Source of the DNA: Pelobacter sp. UBA5610
Lineage (GTDB): Bacteria; Desulfobacterota; Desulfuromonadia; Desulfuromonadales; Syntrophotaleaceae
Direction of reading: 5' to 3'
Assembly (NCBI GenBank): GCA_002424645.1
Contig: DIKU01000129.1
Coordinates: 1,448 to 15,077, forward strand
Length of the DNA: 13,630 nucleotides
The position numbers and the translations under genes are program-made. The stretch's first letter is position 1, and every line of letters begins with the position of its first letter. The notes under the pieces are model-generated. The model was not told where the DNA came from. It saw only the letters and a list, made by a program, of their open reading frames with translations, and did no database searches. This document shows, one piece after another, positions 7,836-13,630 of this stretch.

Positions 7836-7844
7836 TGGTATATT
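7836..7844 (+). promoter_or_regulatory. Extended -10 promoter of purF
   Basis: TGGTATATT is a TGn-extended -10 box with no good -35. Transcription would start about 7851, just before the first in-frame ATG (7854), which supports the internal ATG at 7917 as the true purF start. Two G/C hairpins, 7784-7796 and 7818-7833, lie immediately upstream. Confidence 0.45.
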
Positions 7845-7916
7845 CGAAAAATTATGGCAACGGCGCAATTCAGCGCGACGGTCCAAACGGCATCAAGCGG
7901 GGAGCTCTACAGTCTT

Positions 7917-9323
7917 ATGTTTGACAAATTCGAGGATGAGTGCGGCGTATTCGGCATCTACAATCACCCGGAAGCCGCCAACATGACCTATCTGGGGCTT
8001 TATGCCCTGCAGCATCGCGGCCAGGAAAGTTGTGGCATTTCCGCATCTGACGGCATGCGTTTGCGAACCCATCTCGGCAGCGGCCTGGTAGCGGACGTCT
8101 TCAAAGACGATGAAATTTTCAAAAAATTGGCCGGCAGGTCGGCCATCGGTCACGTCCGTTACTCCACCGCCGGCGGCGACAACATCCGCAACTGCCAACC
8201 CATTGCCGTCGACTATGCACGGGGCAGCGTCGCCGTGGCGCACAACGGCAACCTGGTCAATGCCCGTGAAGTACGCAGCGCTCTGGAGGAAAAGGGGTCC
8301 ATTTTCTCCACGACCGCCGATACGGAAGTCATCATCCACCTGTTGGCCCGTGCCCAGAGCGATTCTTTGCCTGACCGCATATCGGAGGCATTGAGGCAGG
8401 TACGCGGTGCTTACAGCCTGGTATTCCTGACCGAAACCCGCATGGTTGCCGTGCGCGATCCCCACGGCTTCCGCCCGCTGGTACTCGGCGAGGTGGATGG
8501 CACCTATGTCGTCGCCTCTGAAACCTGCGCCCTCGATCTTATCGAAGCCAGATATGTTCGTGAAATTGAGCCAGGCGAAATGGTGGTTTTCGACCAGAAC
8601 GGCATGACCTCTTACCGTCCTTTTGAAGAACGCACACCATCGCCGTGCATTTTTGAATTCGTCTACTTTGCCCGCCCTGACAGCACCCTGTTCGGACAAC
8701 AAGTCTACCAGGTCCGCAAGGGTTTCGGCCGTCAATTGGCCCGAGAGCACCAGGTCGAAGCCGACATCGTCATCCCCATCCCGGACTCCGGTGTTCCCGC
8801 AGCTATCGGCTACGCTGAAGAATCTGGAATCCCTTTCGAGATGGGCCTGATCCGCAACCACTACATCGGTCGAACCTTCATCGAGCCGCAACAATCGATC
8901 CGTCACTTTGGCGTCAAGATCAAGCTCAACGCCATTCGCGAGGTGCTCGAAGGCAAACGTGTTGTGGTCATCGATGACTCGGTGGTTCGCGGCACCACTT
9001 CACGCAAAATCATCAAAATGATACGTAACGCCGGCGCCAAGGAAGTGCACATGCGGGTATCCTCGCCGCCTACCGCCTACCCCTGTTTCTACGGGATAGA
9101 TACACCCACCCGCAAGGAGCTGATCGCCTCGTCGCACACCAACGAGGAAATCTGCCGTTACATTACAGCCGACACTCTTGGGTATCTTTCCCTGGAAGGC
9201 ATGCTTGAAATTGCCGGCGCCCCCAAGGGAGCCACCGGACACTTCTGCGAAGCCTGCTTCAGTGGTAACTACCCGGTGAAATTTCCGCGCTTGAATTCGG
9301 ACGACCAACTCGGTCTGTTCTGA
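7917..9323 (+). CDS. purF: Amidophosphoribosyltransferase, Fe-S and propeptide type
   Basis: Committing step of purine synthesis: PRPP and glutamine give 5-phosphoribosylamine. The frame opens at 7854, but the ATG at 7917 has GGGGAG 12 bases upstream and yields MFDKFEDECGVFGI, where Cys9 is the expected N-terminal nucleophile after removal of an 8-residue propeptide. The Ntn-glutaminase part contains QHRGQESCGIS (32-42), GHVRYSTAG (78-86) and HNGNLVN (109-115). The transferase part has IPIPDSGVP and the PRPP loop VVVIDDSVVRGTTS (349-362). Four cysteines, 244, 390, 444 and 447 (the last two in FCEAC), match the ligands of the 4Fe-4S cluster of the Bacillus subtilis class, which makes the enzyme oxygen-sensitive. 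This fits an anaerobe. The 468-residue length is normal. Confidence 0.96.
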   Translation: MFDKFEDECGVFGIYNHPEAANMTYLGLYALQHRGQESCGISASDGMRLRTHLGSGLVADVFKDDEIFKKLAGRSAIGHVRYSTAGGDNIRNCQPIAVDYARGSVAVAHNGNLVNAREVRSALEEKGSIFSTTADTEVIIHLLARAQSDSLPDRISEALRQVRGAYSLVFLTETRMVAVRDPHGFRPLVLGEVDGTYVVASETCALDLIEARYVREIEPGEMVVFDQNGMTSYRPFEERTPSPCIFEFVYFARPDSTLFGQQVYQVRKGFGRQLAREHQVEADIVIPIPDSGVPAAIGYAEESGIPFEMGLIRNHYIGRTFIEPQQSIRHFGVKIKLNAIREVLEGKRVVVIDDSVVRGTTSRKIIKMIRNAGAKEVHMRVSSPPTAYPCFYGIDTPTRKELIASSHTNEEICRYITADTLGYLSLEGMLEIAGAPKGATGHFCEACFSGNYPVKFPRLNSDDQLGLF

Positions 9324-9440
9324 GGGTCTTTAAGCGCGCCGGCAGAGTTACCAGGCATCAGGTGGATAATCCCAGAGCTTGGCCAGACACGTGATGACTT
9401 GAATTGTTACCCTAAATGATGCATACGAAAAACTTATAGG

Positions 9441-9587
9441 ATGGCTAAGCAAAACTTTCGTCCTACAAGGCGTGGTGATTTTTCAGGAATGAAGGCATAC
9501 ACCTGGTATGTCGAGATCCTGAAAAAACGCCGCAACACCGTAGGGCGGACTTTTTGCGACGCCATCATAAAGGAGATTTGGTTTTGA
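9441..9587 (+). CDS. Possible 48-codon leader ORF overlapping pyrE start
   Basis: ATG at 9441 opens a 48-codon frame through the whole palindrome below. It ends at TGA 9585-9587, overlapping the TTG start of pyrE (9584) by 3 bases, an arrangement that would allow translational coupling. The product would be basic and aromatic (contains GDFSGMKAY and WYVEILKKRR). Evidence against a real gene: AGG directly abuts the ATG with no spacing, codon third positions are less GC-rich than in the neighbouring genes, and the DNA is constrained by the dyad. It may be a chance frame or a leader peptide. Confidence 0.2.
   Translation: MAKQNFRPTRRGDFSGMKAYTWYVEILKKRRNTVGRTFCDAIIKEIWF
9449..9557. repeat. 109-base imperfect palindrome in the pyrE leader
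   Basis: Nested arms pair across the whole segment: GCAAAA (9449-9454) with TTTTGC (9552-9557), a 9-10 bp arm centred on CCTAC/GTAGG (9457-9466 with 9540-9549, with wobbles), GGTG-type pairs (9472-9477 with 9528-9533), a perfect TTTTTCAGGA/TCCTGAAAAA (9479-9488 with 9517-9526) and apical CATAC/GTATG (9496-9500 with 9506-9510). The structure ends 12 bases before the pyrE ribosome site. I associate similarly worded palindromes with intergenic repeats in Geobacter/Pelobacter relatives, but that is recollection only; no second copy exists in this window. Confidence 0.6.
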
Positions 9588-10141
9588 CCAGTGATCGTGC
9601 AGAACTTAAAGCCATTATTCGACAGATATCCTACGAAGAGCGGGAAGTAACCTTGGCCTCCGGCCGCAAAAGCAATTTTTACTTCGACGGCAAGCAGACG
9701 ACTCTTCATCCCCGCGGTTCCATGCTGGTCGGCAAGGCGGTATTGGAAGAACTGAAACATTTCCCCGCGCCTGTCGAGGGTGTGGGGGGCCTGACCCTGG
9801 GAGCCGATCCCATAGCCACGGCCGCTGCCCTGGTAAGCTCCATGGGAGATACACCGATCCCGGCGTTTATCATCCGCAAGGAGCCCAAAGGCCACGGCAC
9901 CGGTCAATGGCTGGAAGGCCGCAAGAACCTGCGCCCCGGCGCCCGGGTAGTGATCGTGGAAGATGTCCTCACCACCGGCGGTTCGGCCCTCAAAGCCGTG
10001 GACCGCGCCCGTGAAGAAGGACTGGAAGTTCTCGGCATCATCACCCTGGTCGATCGCCAGGAAGGCGGCCGGGAAATCGTCGAGGCCGCCGGCCTGCAAC
10101 TGCGCTCCATCTTTACCAAAAGCGAGATCGTTGCGGACTGA
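9584..10141 (+). CDS. pyrE: Orotate phosphoribosyltransferase
   Basis: Transfers ribose phosphate from PRPP to orotate, giving OMP in UMP synthesis. The 185-residue protein shows the substrate segment TLASGRKSNFYFDGKQTTLH (23-42), the mobile catalytic loop RKEPKGHGTG (98-107) and the PRPP signature VVIVEDVLTTGGS (122-134). The frame opens at TTG 9554, but that lies within the palindrome. TTG 9584 sits 8 bases after AAAGGAG (9569-9575) and gives the family N-terminus, so a TTG start is chosen; no ATG is available near it. Non-ATG initiation together with the strong leader structure suggests low or regulated translation. The gene is last in the rightward block and is closed by a strong terminator. 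Confidence 0.94.
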   Translation: MTSDRAELKAIIRQISYEEREVTLASGRKSNFYFDGKQTTLHPRGSMLVGKAVLEELKHFPAPVEGVGGLTLGADPIATAAALVSSMGDTPIPAFIIRKEPKGHGTGQWLEGRKNLRPGARVVIVEDVLTTGGSALKAVDRAREEGLEVLGIITLVDRQEGGREIVEAAGLQLRSIFTKSEIVAD

Positions 10142-10171
10142 AGATCGTCGGCATCCGTCAAAAGACTTTAA

Positions 10172-10216
10172 AAAAACAAAGGGGGGAAAGCCAATGGCTT
10201 TCCCCCCTTTGTTTTT
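10172..10216. terminator. Strong bidirectional intrinsic terminator
   Basis: A perfect 21-bp stem with a 3-base loop (AAT, 10193-10195) has six G-C pairs at its centre. A-rich and T-rich ends give a U-run in either direction. It lies 30 bases after pyrE and 19 bases after the stop of the leftward 68-codon gene, so it ends both converging transcripts. Confidence 0.93.
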
Positions 10217-10235
10217 CTCTTTTATCGTAACCCCG

Positions 10236-10442
10236 CTATTCTTCAGGGATTCTGAACACCGCCAATACCCCCGGCAACGCCTCGATCTCCTGTTTATCGA
10301 GTTGAGCTGTTTCCCCAATGACGCCGATGATCACCCGATTGGCTCCTGTCGATTGATGGAAATCGTAATCACGCTCCACCAGATACTGTTTAAGTTGGCC
10401 AAGATCCTGCTCCGTGGCCGTTGACCGCATTATCACCAGCAT
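10236..10442 (-). CDS. Stand-alone DAHP-synthase-type ferredoxin-like regulatory domain
   Basis: A 68-residue protein beginning MLVIMRSTATEQDL, with RVIIGVIGE (36-44) and IEALPGVLAVFRI (53-65). This is the pattern of the N-terminal ferredoxin-like (ACT-like) domain of type I-beta DAHP synthases, whose usual form reads MIIVMK..AT...I, VIGVIGD, LEALPGVE.V.PI. Here it ends at IPEE with no following barrel domain; a terminator comes next, so it is a complete small gene rather than a fragment. Its ATG lies 3 bases after the chorismate mutase stop with AAGGGG at 8-base spacing, so the two are translationally linked. The likely role is binding an aromatic amino acid, or acting in trans on a DAHP synthase or on the mutase; this is inference. 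Confidence 0.7.
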   Translation of the reverse strand: MLVIMRSTATEQDLGQLKQYLVERDYDFHQSTGANRVIIGVIGETAQLDKQEIEALPGVLAVFRIPEE

Positions 10443-10445
10443 CGC

Positions 10446-10718
10446 CTATTCCCCTTTCGTTCGAATACGTTCCAACCGCCGGGTTTCATCGATAACGCGC
10501 TCATACAGCCGTACGATGGCACCATCATCAAGAGGACCGGGATTGGTAGCCTTCATGCGCTCAAAGATCTTCTGCTCCCGCTGGGGATCATAAACCGCGC
10601 GCCCTTCGTTTTTTTTTATTTCCCCGATGGCCAGGGCCAAAGCGGCTCGACGGTTGAATATCTGCAATAATTCATCGTCCAGTGCGTCGATTTCTTGTCT
10701 TATTTCATCAATAGTCAA
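10446..10718 (-). CDS. aroQ: Chorismate mutase, AroQ (type II) class
   Basis: Converts chorismate to prephenate, the branch point to phenylalanine and tyrosine. The 90-residue all-helical protein has the AroQ pattern: the N-terminal helix IRQEIDALDDELLQIFNRR, then IGEIKK, then DPQREQKIFERM. By alignment with the E. coli domain, Arg7, Arg24, Lys35, Arg47 and Glu48 match the known active-site residues. The position equivalent to E. coli Gln88 appears to be Glu, in DETRRLER, as in some fungal and bacterial mutases; this alignment is by eye. The frame opens at TTG 10724, but GGGAG directly abuts that codon. TTG 10718, 6 bases after GGGAG, is the better start. It is free-standing, not fused to a dehydratase or dehydrogenase, and lies 71 bases after nadB. 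Confidence 0.88.
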   Translation of the reverse strand: MTIDEIRQEIDALDDELLQIFNRRAALALAIGEIKKNEGRAVYDPQREQKIFERMKATNPGPLDDGAIVRLYERVIDETRRLERIRTKGE

Positions 10719-10789
10719 ACCCAACTCCCGACTTTAAGTATCCATACGAAACTACTGATAATATCAGGTAAAGTTCCGCAGGAATATAA

Positions 10790-12391
10790 TTATAGTTTTT
10801 TACGTATCAACGTATCTTTCTTCCAATTCAAATCATCCCGTTCCGGATAATCGATATTGTAGTGCAAGCCTCTGCTTTCGCGCCGCATACGCGCACAACG
10901 CACAATCAATTCAGCAACCGTAGCAATGTTACGTAACTCAATAAGGTCCGAGGTCGGATAAAAGTCCCAGTAATACTCTGTAATTTCATCCTTGATCATC
11001 TGGATGCGCCGCAAAGCGCGCTTGAGACGTTTATTGGTGCGCACGATGCCGACGTAATTCCACATGCAGCGTCGAATTTCATCCCAGTTATGGGCAACAA
11101 CCACTTCTTCATCGCTGTTGGTCGCCTTCCCGTAATCCCATGGCGTAACCTGCGGTACCTGTCCCTGCTTTTCCTTAATGCGGGCCAGACTGCGCTGGGC
11201 CACCAGATCCGCAAAAACCACCCCTTCCAACAGACTGTTACTCGCCAGACGGTTTGCCCCGTGGAGGCCAGTACAAGCCACCTCACCAATGGCAAACAGA
11301 TTCACAAGGTCCGATTCCCCCCACTTATCGACCTTTACGCCCCCGCACACATAATGGGCCGCGGGGACAACCGGGATAGGTTCCCTGGTGATGTCGATGC
11401 CGAACGAAAGACAGGTTTCATAGATATGGGGGAACCGGTCACGGATGTAATCGGCATCACGGTGAGTAATATCGAGGAAAACACTTTCGTCACCGTGAAT
11501 TTTCATCTCATTGTCAATAGCCCGGGCGGTAATATCACGAGGCGCCAGATCGCGCAATTCATGATACTGATCCATAAAAGCCGTGCCATCGCGTCGCCTG
11601 AGAATGGCTCCTTCTCCGCGCACCGCTTCGGATATCAGAAACGATTTGGCCTTGGGATGATATAACGTGGTGGGATGGAACTGCATGAATTCCATATCGG
11701 CAATAGTCGCACCCGCGCGATATGCCATGGCGACGCCGTCACCGGTAGCCACATCGGGATTACAGGTATAGAGGTAAACCTTGCCAGCGCCGCCGGTTGC
11801 CAGAACAGTAACCCGGGCACCAAGGGTCTGCACTTTGCGACCGGCTATGTCCAGAATATGGGCTCCAAGACATCGGGTGGGACGATGCATATGCGCCCCC
11901 CCTGCTTTGGCATCGGTAATAAGATCGATGGCGATATGGTGTTCATAAATCGTAATATTTGGATGAGCCCTGGCGGCTTCAACCAGTGCTCTTTCGATCT
12001 CCTGCCCTGTCATATCCTTGGCATGCAGAATGCGACGCCGACTATGACCACCTTCACGGGTCAGATCGTAGGTATCATCATCTTTTTTGCTGAAGCGAAC
12101 CCCCCAGTTAATAAGGTCGGCAATCGCCTGGGGTCCGCGCTGTACGACCATCCTGACAACATCTTCATTGGACAGATGTCCACCGGCGACCATGGTATCA
12201 CGCACATGCGCGGCAAAGCTATCCTCCGAAGAAAGGACCGAAGCGATGCCACCCTGCGCCAGCGTGGTTGCCGTCTCCGAAATCTCCCTTTTGGTCACAA
12301 CGGCCACCTGGCCGAAATCAGCGACTTTTAGAGCATAGGACAAACCGGCAATGCCGCTGCCGATGACAAGAAAATCCGTGGTGATGTTCAC
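10790..12391 (-). CDS. nadB: L-aspartate oxidase
   Basis: FAD enzyme that oxidises L-aspartate to iminoaspartate, the first step of de novo NAD synthesis; in anaerobes fumarate can serve as electron acceptor. The 533-residue length is normal. Visible landmarks are the FAD fold IGSGIAGLSYAL (10-21), TTLAQGGIASV (42-52), the active-site segment TREGGHSRRRI (111-121), MQFHPT (236-241), PRDITARAID (284-293) with Arg290, AHYVCGGVKVD (345-355), and GLHGANRLASNSLLEG (375-390). The last segment and the REGGHSR block separate it from succinate dehydrogenase/fumarate reductase flavoproteins. The start is GTG 12391 with a GTGAGG site 7 bases upstream. nadA and nadC are not in the window. The two aromatic-pathway genes follow in the same direction. 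Confidence 0.96.
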   Translation of the reverse strand: MNITTDFLVIGSGIAGLSYALKVADFGQVAVVTKREISETATTLAQGGIASVLSSEDSFAAHVRDTMVAGGHLSNEDVVRMVVQRGPQAIADLINWGVRFSKKDDDTYDLTREGGHSRRRILHAKDMTGQEIERALVEAARAHPNITIYEHHIAIDLITDAKAGGAHMHRPTRCLGAHILDIAGRKVQTLGARVTVLATGGAGKVYLYTCNPDVATGDGVAMAYRAGATIADMEFMQFHPTTLYHPKAKSFLISEAVRGEGAILRRRDGTAFMDQYHELRDLAPRDITARAIDNEMKIHGDESVFLDITHRDADYIRDRFPHIYETCLSFGIDITREPIPVVPAAHYVCGGVKVDKWGESDLVNLFAIGEVACTGLHGANRLASNSLLEGVVFADLVAQRSLARIKEKQGQVPQVTPWDYGKATNSDEEVVVAHNWDEIRRCMWNYVGIVRTNKRLKRALRRIQMIKDEITEYYWDFYPTSDLIELRNIATVAELIVRCARMRRESRGLHYNIDYPERDDLNWKKDTLIRKKL

Positions 12392-12433
12392 TGCGAGGCC
12401 TCACTTCCAGGAATAACAATACAAGCGAATCGA

Positions 12434-12459
12434 CTGCCCTTATCTGAAATCACGGGCAG
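12434..12459. repeat. Inverted repeat in the nadB upstream region
   Basis: CTGCCC (12434-12439) and GGGCAG (12454-12459) flank a 14-base spacer, 43 bases upstream of the nadB start. It could be a leader hairpin or an operator; no NAD-regulator site is recognised. Confidence 0.25.
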
Positions 12460-12584
12460 GGCTAACGCCGTTATTTGCATGAATTTAAGGAATAAAGCGA
12501 GTCAAAAAATTTTTGGTGCAAAAAACTGCAGCCATTATCGGAACCCCCCTCTGCATTGTCAAGGTTTTTGCATGTGCAAGTTAC

Positions 12585-12613
12585 TTGTAATGCAATCCCT
12601 TTCCGGTTATAGT
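12585..12613 (+). promoter_or_regulatory. Predicted sigma-70 promoter of the lytic transglycosylase gene
   Basis: TTGTAA (12585-12590) and TATAGT (12608-12613) are spaced by 17 bases, giving a start near 12620 and a leader of about 20 bases. Just upstream, TTGCA-TG-TGCAA (12568-12579) is a perfect dyad, and TTAC-TT-GTAA (12581-12590) overlaps the -35, suggesting an operator. Confidence 0.6.
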
Positions 12614-12638
12614 GCTGGAGTGCCTCGGTAGGAGAACA

Positions 12639-13217
12639 ATGAAACATTTTTTTGTCACATGCATATTGGTTGCAGGAGGGATCTCTCTCCTGGGCGCAGT
12701 CAGCGCCCGGGCGGATATCTACCGGTACGTCGACAGCAACGGCGTCATGCATTTCACCAATACCCCCACCGATCCTCAATACACGTTTTACCTCAAGGAA
12801 TCCCTCAAGGAATCAACCGGCCAACAGGGTTCAAATCAAAGCATCGAAGATATTATCGAACGCTATGCCTTGGCCAACCGTCTGGAAAAAGCCCTGGTCA
12901 AGGCTGTCATCAAAGCCGAAAGCGATTACAACCCCCGCGCCCTCTCCAGCAAGGGTGCGCAAGGCATGATGCAACTGATCCCGGAAACAGCCCGCGAAAT
13001 GAAGGTTGTCGATCCATTCGACCCCGAAGATAACATCCGGGGCGGCACCCGCTACCTGCGAAAGATGCTCGATCTTTTCAACGGCAACACGGACCTGGCA
13101 ATCGCTGCGTACAATGCCGGCCCCGGCGCGGTGCGTCAGCACGGTGGCATTCCTCCCTACACCGAAACGCGCAACTACGTTCAACGCGTCAAACGCTTTC
13201 TCCAGGCTTACCGATAA
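12639..13217 (+). CDS. Secreted DUF4124-SLT lytic transglycosylase
   Basis: A 192-residue exported protein predicted to cleave peptidoglycan glycan strands, forming 1,6-anhydro-muramyl ends. A signal peptide (basic MKHFF, hydrophobic core, AxA at 23-25) is followed by a DUF4124-like strip (DIYRYVDSNGVMHFTNTP, 26-43), a short linker, and a family 1 SLT domain from about residue 70. The catalytic Glu is Glu94 in KAESDYNPRA, followed by SKGAQGMMQLIPETA (104-118), NIRGGTRYLRKML (132-144) and IAAYNAGPGAV (154-165). The single Cys at residue 8 is too early for a lipobox, so it is probably periplasmic and soluble. ATG 12639 has TAGGAG upstream; an earlier GTG at 12612 falls inside the -10 box. The protein is small for the family, and this architecture is widespread in proteobacteria. 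Confidence 0.92.
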   Translation: MKHFFVTCILVAGGISLLGAVSARADIYRYVDSNGVMHFTNTPTDPQYTFYLKESLKESTGQQGSNQSIEDIIERYALANRLEKALVKAVIKAESDYNPRALSSKGAQGMMQLIPETAREMKVVDPFDPEDNIRGGTRYLRKMLDLFNGNTDLAIAAYNAGPGAVRQHGGIPPYTETRNYVQRVKRFLQAYR

Positions 13218-13545
13218 AACGGCATGGCCTTGCGCGCATGATCGACCGGGATATTTAACCTTTTTCCGAACATCGAGTCGTGGACTTCAGATATCCCGCA
13301 TTCAAGCTTCCGACCGTTTCACCTCCCTCCGGACAGCCTTATAGCAAACACTTGCGGCAAAATTTGTCGTCAGGGGGGCGCAGGGCAAACATTTTATGTC
13401 CCACTTAAGCGGAAAATTGTGGTGCCATCGAAGCAAACCGGAGAAGTCTGTCCTTTTTCAAAGGATATATTTGTTTGGTCTTCCACAGCAAAATCGCGCC
13501 CCGACTACTGATTGCGAAACAAATCAAAAATCCCTGAATTTTTTG
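13218..13545. other. Intergenic region, nothing assigned
   Basis: About 330 bases between the transglycosylase and the tRNA promoter. Frames here lack ribosome sites, and no convincing terminator or RNA element is seen. The last 40 bases are AT-rich (AAATC-AAAAAT and ATTTTTTG runs), consistent with an UP element for the following promoter. Confidence 0.55.
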
Positions 13546-13574
13546 TTGACTTGAAAAATGCCATTTGCTATTAA
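13546..13574 (+). promoter_or_regulatory. Strong promoter of the tRNA gene
   Basis: TTGACT (13546-13551), a 17-base spacer and TATTAA (13569-13574) preceded by TGC (extended -10), with A/T-rich DNA upstream. The start would be near 13581, about 29 bases before the mature tRNA, as expected for a stable RNA gene. Confidence 0.75.
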
Positions 13575-13609
13575 TAACCCCGCTCGCAACACGGAGCAGT
13601 AAGCATCAT

Positions 13610-13630
13610 GCGGGAATAACTCAGTGGTAG
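13610..13630 (+). tRNA. tRNA, 5' part only, probably tRNA-Gly(GCC)
   Basis: The last 21 bases read as the 5' acceptor strand GCGGGAA, then TA at positions 8-9, the D-stem ACTC and the D-loop AGTGGTAG. This matches the start of bacterial tRNA-Gly(GCC). The anticodon lies outside the window, so the amino acid is inferred. Confidence 0.8.

Noticed and set aside
7854..7916. Upstream in-frame ATG for purF adding 21 residues
   Set aside because: No ribosome site, only a few bases after the predicted transcription start, and it would lengthen the propeptide before the catalytic Cys beyond the usual size.
7893..8906. 337-codon minus-strand frame opposite purF
   Set aside because: Same kind of shadow; low-complexity G/V/D/A composition mirrored from PurF codons.
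9434..10318. 294-codon minus-strand frame across pyrE
   Set aside because: It runs through the palindrome, antisense to pyrE, and through the terminator stem; no motif or plausible start.
12612..12638. Upstream GTG start for the lytic transglycosylase
   Set aside because: It lies within the predicted -10 box, and the downstream ATG has a good ribosome site and gives a clean signal peptide.
13365..13410. GCGCAGGGCAAAC resembling the start of a c-di-GMP-I riboswitch
   Set aside because: The second conserved half of the aptamer and the tetraloop/receptor are missing, and no protein gene follows.

Overview
The window looks like an ordinary chromosomal segment of a delta-proteobacterium of the Desulfuromonadales type (Geobacter/Pelobacter relatives). 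This is inferred from the gene content and order: a gap-pgk pair next to a WalJ/YycJ-like hydrolase and a purL-purQ-purF cluster. It is also inferred from the intermediate-size PurL with separate PurQ, and from the wording of PyrE and the partial tRNA-Gly. Base composition is moderately GC-rich and typical E. coli-like -35/-10 boxes are visible. I could not run a search, so the lineage is a judgement.

Layout. Bases 78-2368 (minus strand) hold gap then pgk, two consecutive glycolytic/gluconeogenic enzymes. A roughly 530-base divergent spacer follows, with several hairpins and a good promoter. The plus strand then carries a metallo-beta-lactamase-fold hydrolase (2899-3669), a structured leader (about 3758-3881), purL and purQ (FGAM synthase, step 4 of purine synthesis), a strong hairpin, purF (step 1), a 109-base imperfect palindrome, and pyrE (step 5 of UMP synthesis). 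A 21-bp bidirectional terminator at 10172-10216 closes this block. On the minus strand, converging on it, lies nadB (start of de novo NAD synthesis), a small type-II chorismate mutase, and a 68-residue stand-alone protein resembling the N-terminal regulatory domain of DAHP synthase. Divergent from nadB is a secreted DUF4124-SLT lytic transglycosylase. The window ends in the first 21 bases of a tRNA gene, probably tRNA-Gly(GCC), behind a strong promoter.

How the genes relate. PurF and PyrE are the two PRPP users and sit next to each other. PurL and PurQ form one enzyme and are 3 bases apart. The nadB-chorismate mutase-small domain run is a plausible operon with the last two genes translationally linked.

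Most of the window is housekeeping and I see no mobile element, CRISPR or defence system. The points most worth a second look are: (1) the chorismate mutase plus free-standing DAHP-synthase-type regulatory domain, both regulatory modules without the catalytic barrel; (2) the three-way-junction-like leader upstream of purL; (3) the long palindrome directly in front of pyrE, with a 48-codon reading frame through it whose stop overlaps the pyrE start; (4) the visible duplicated PurS-like N-terminus of PurL.
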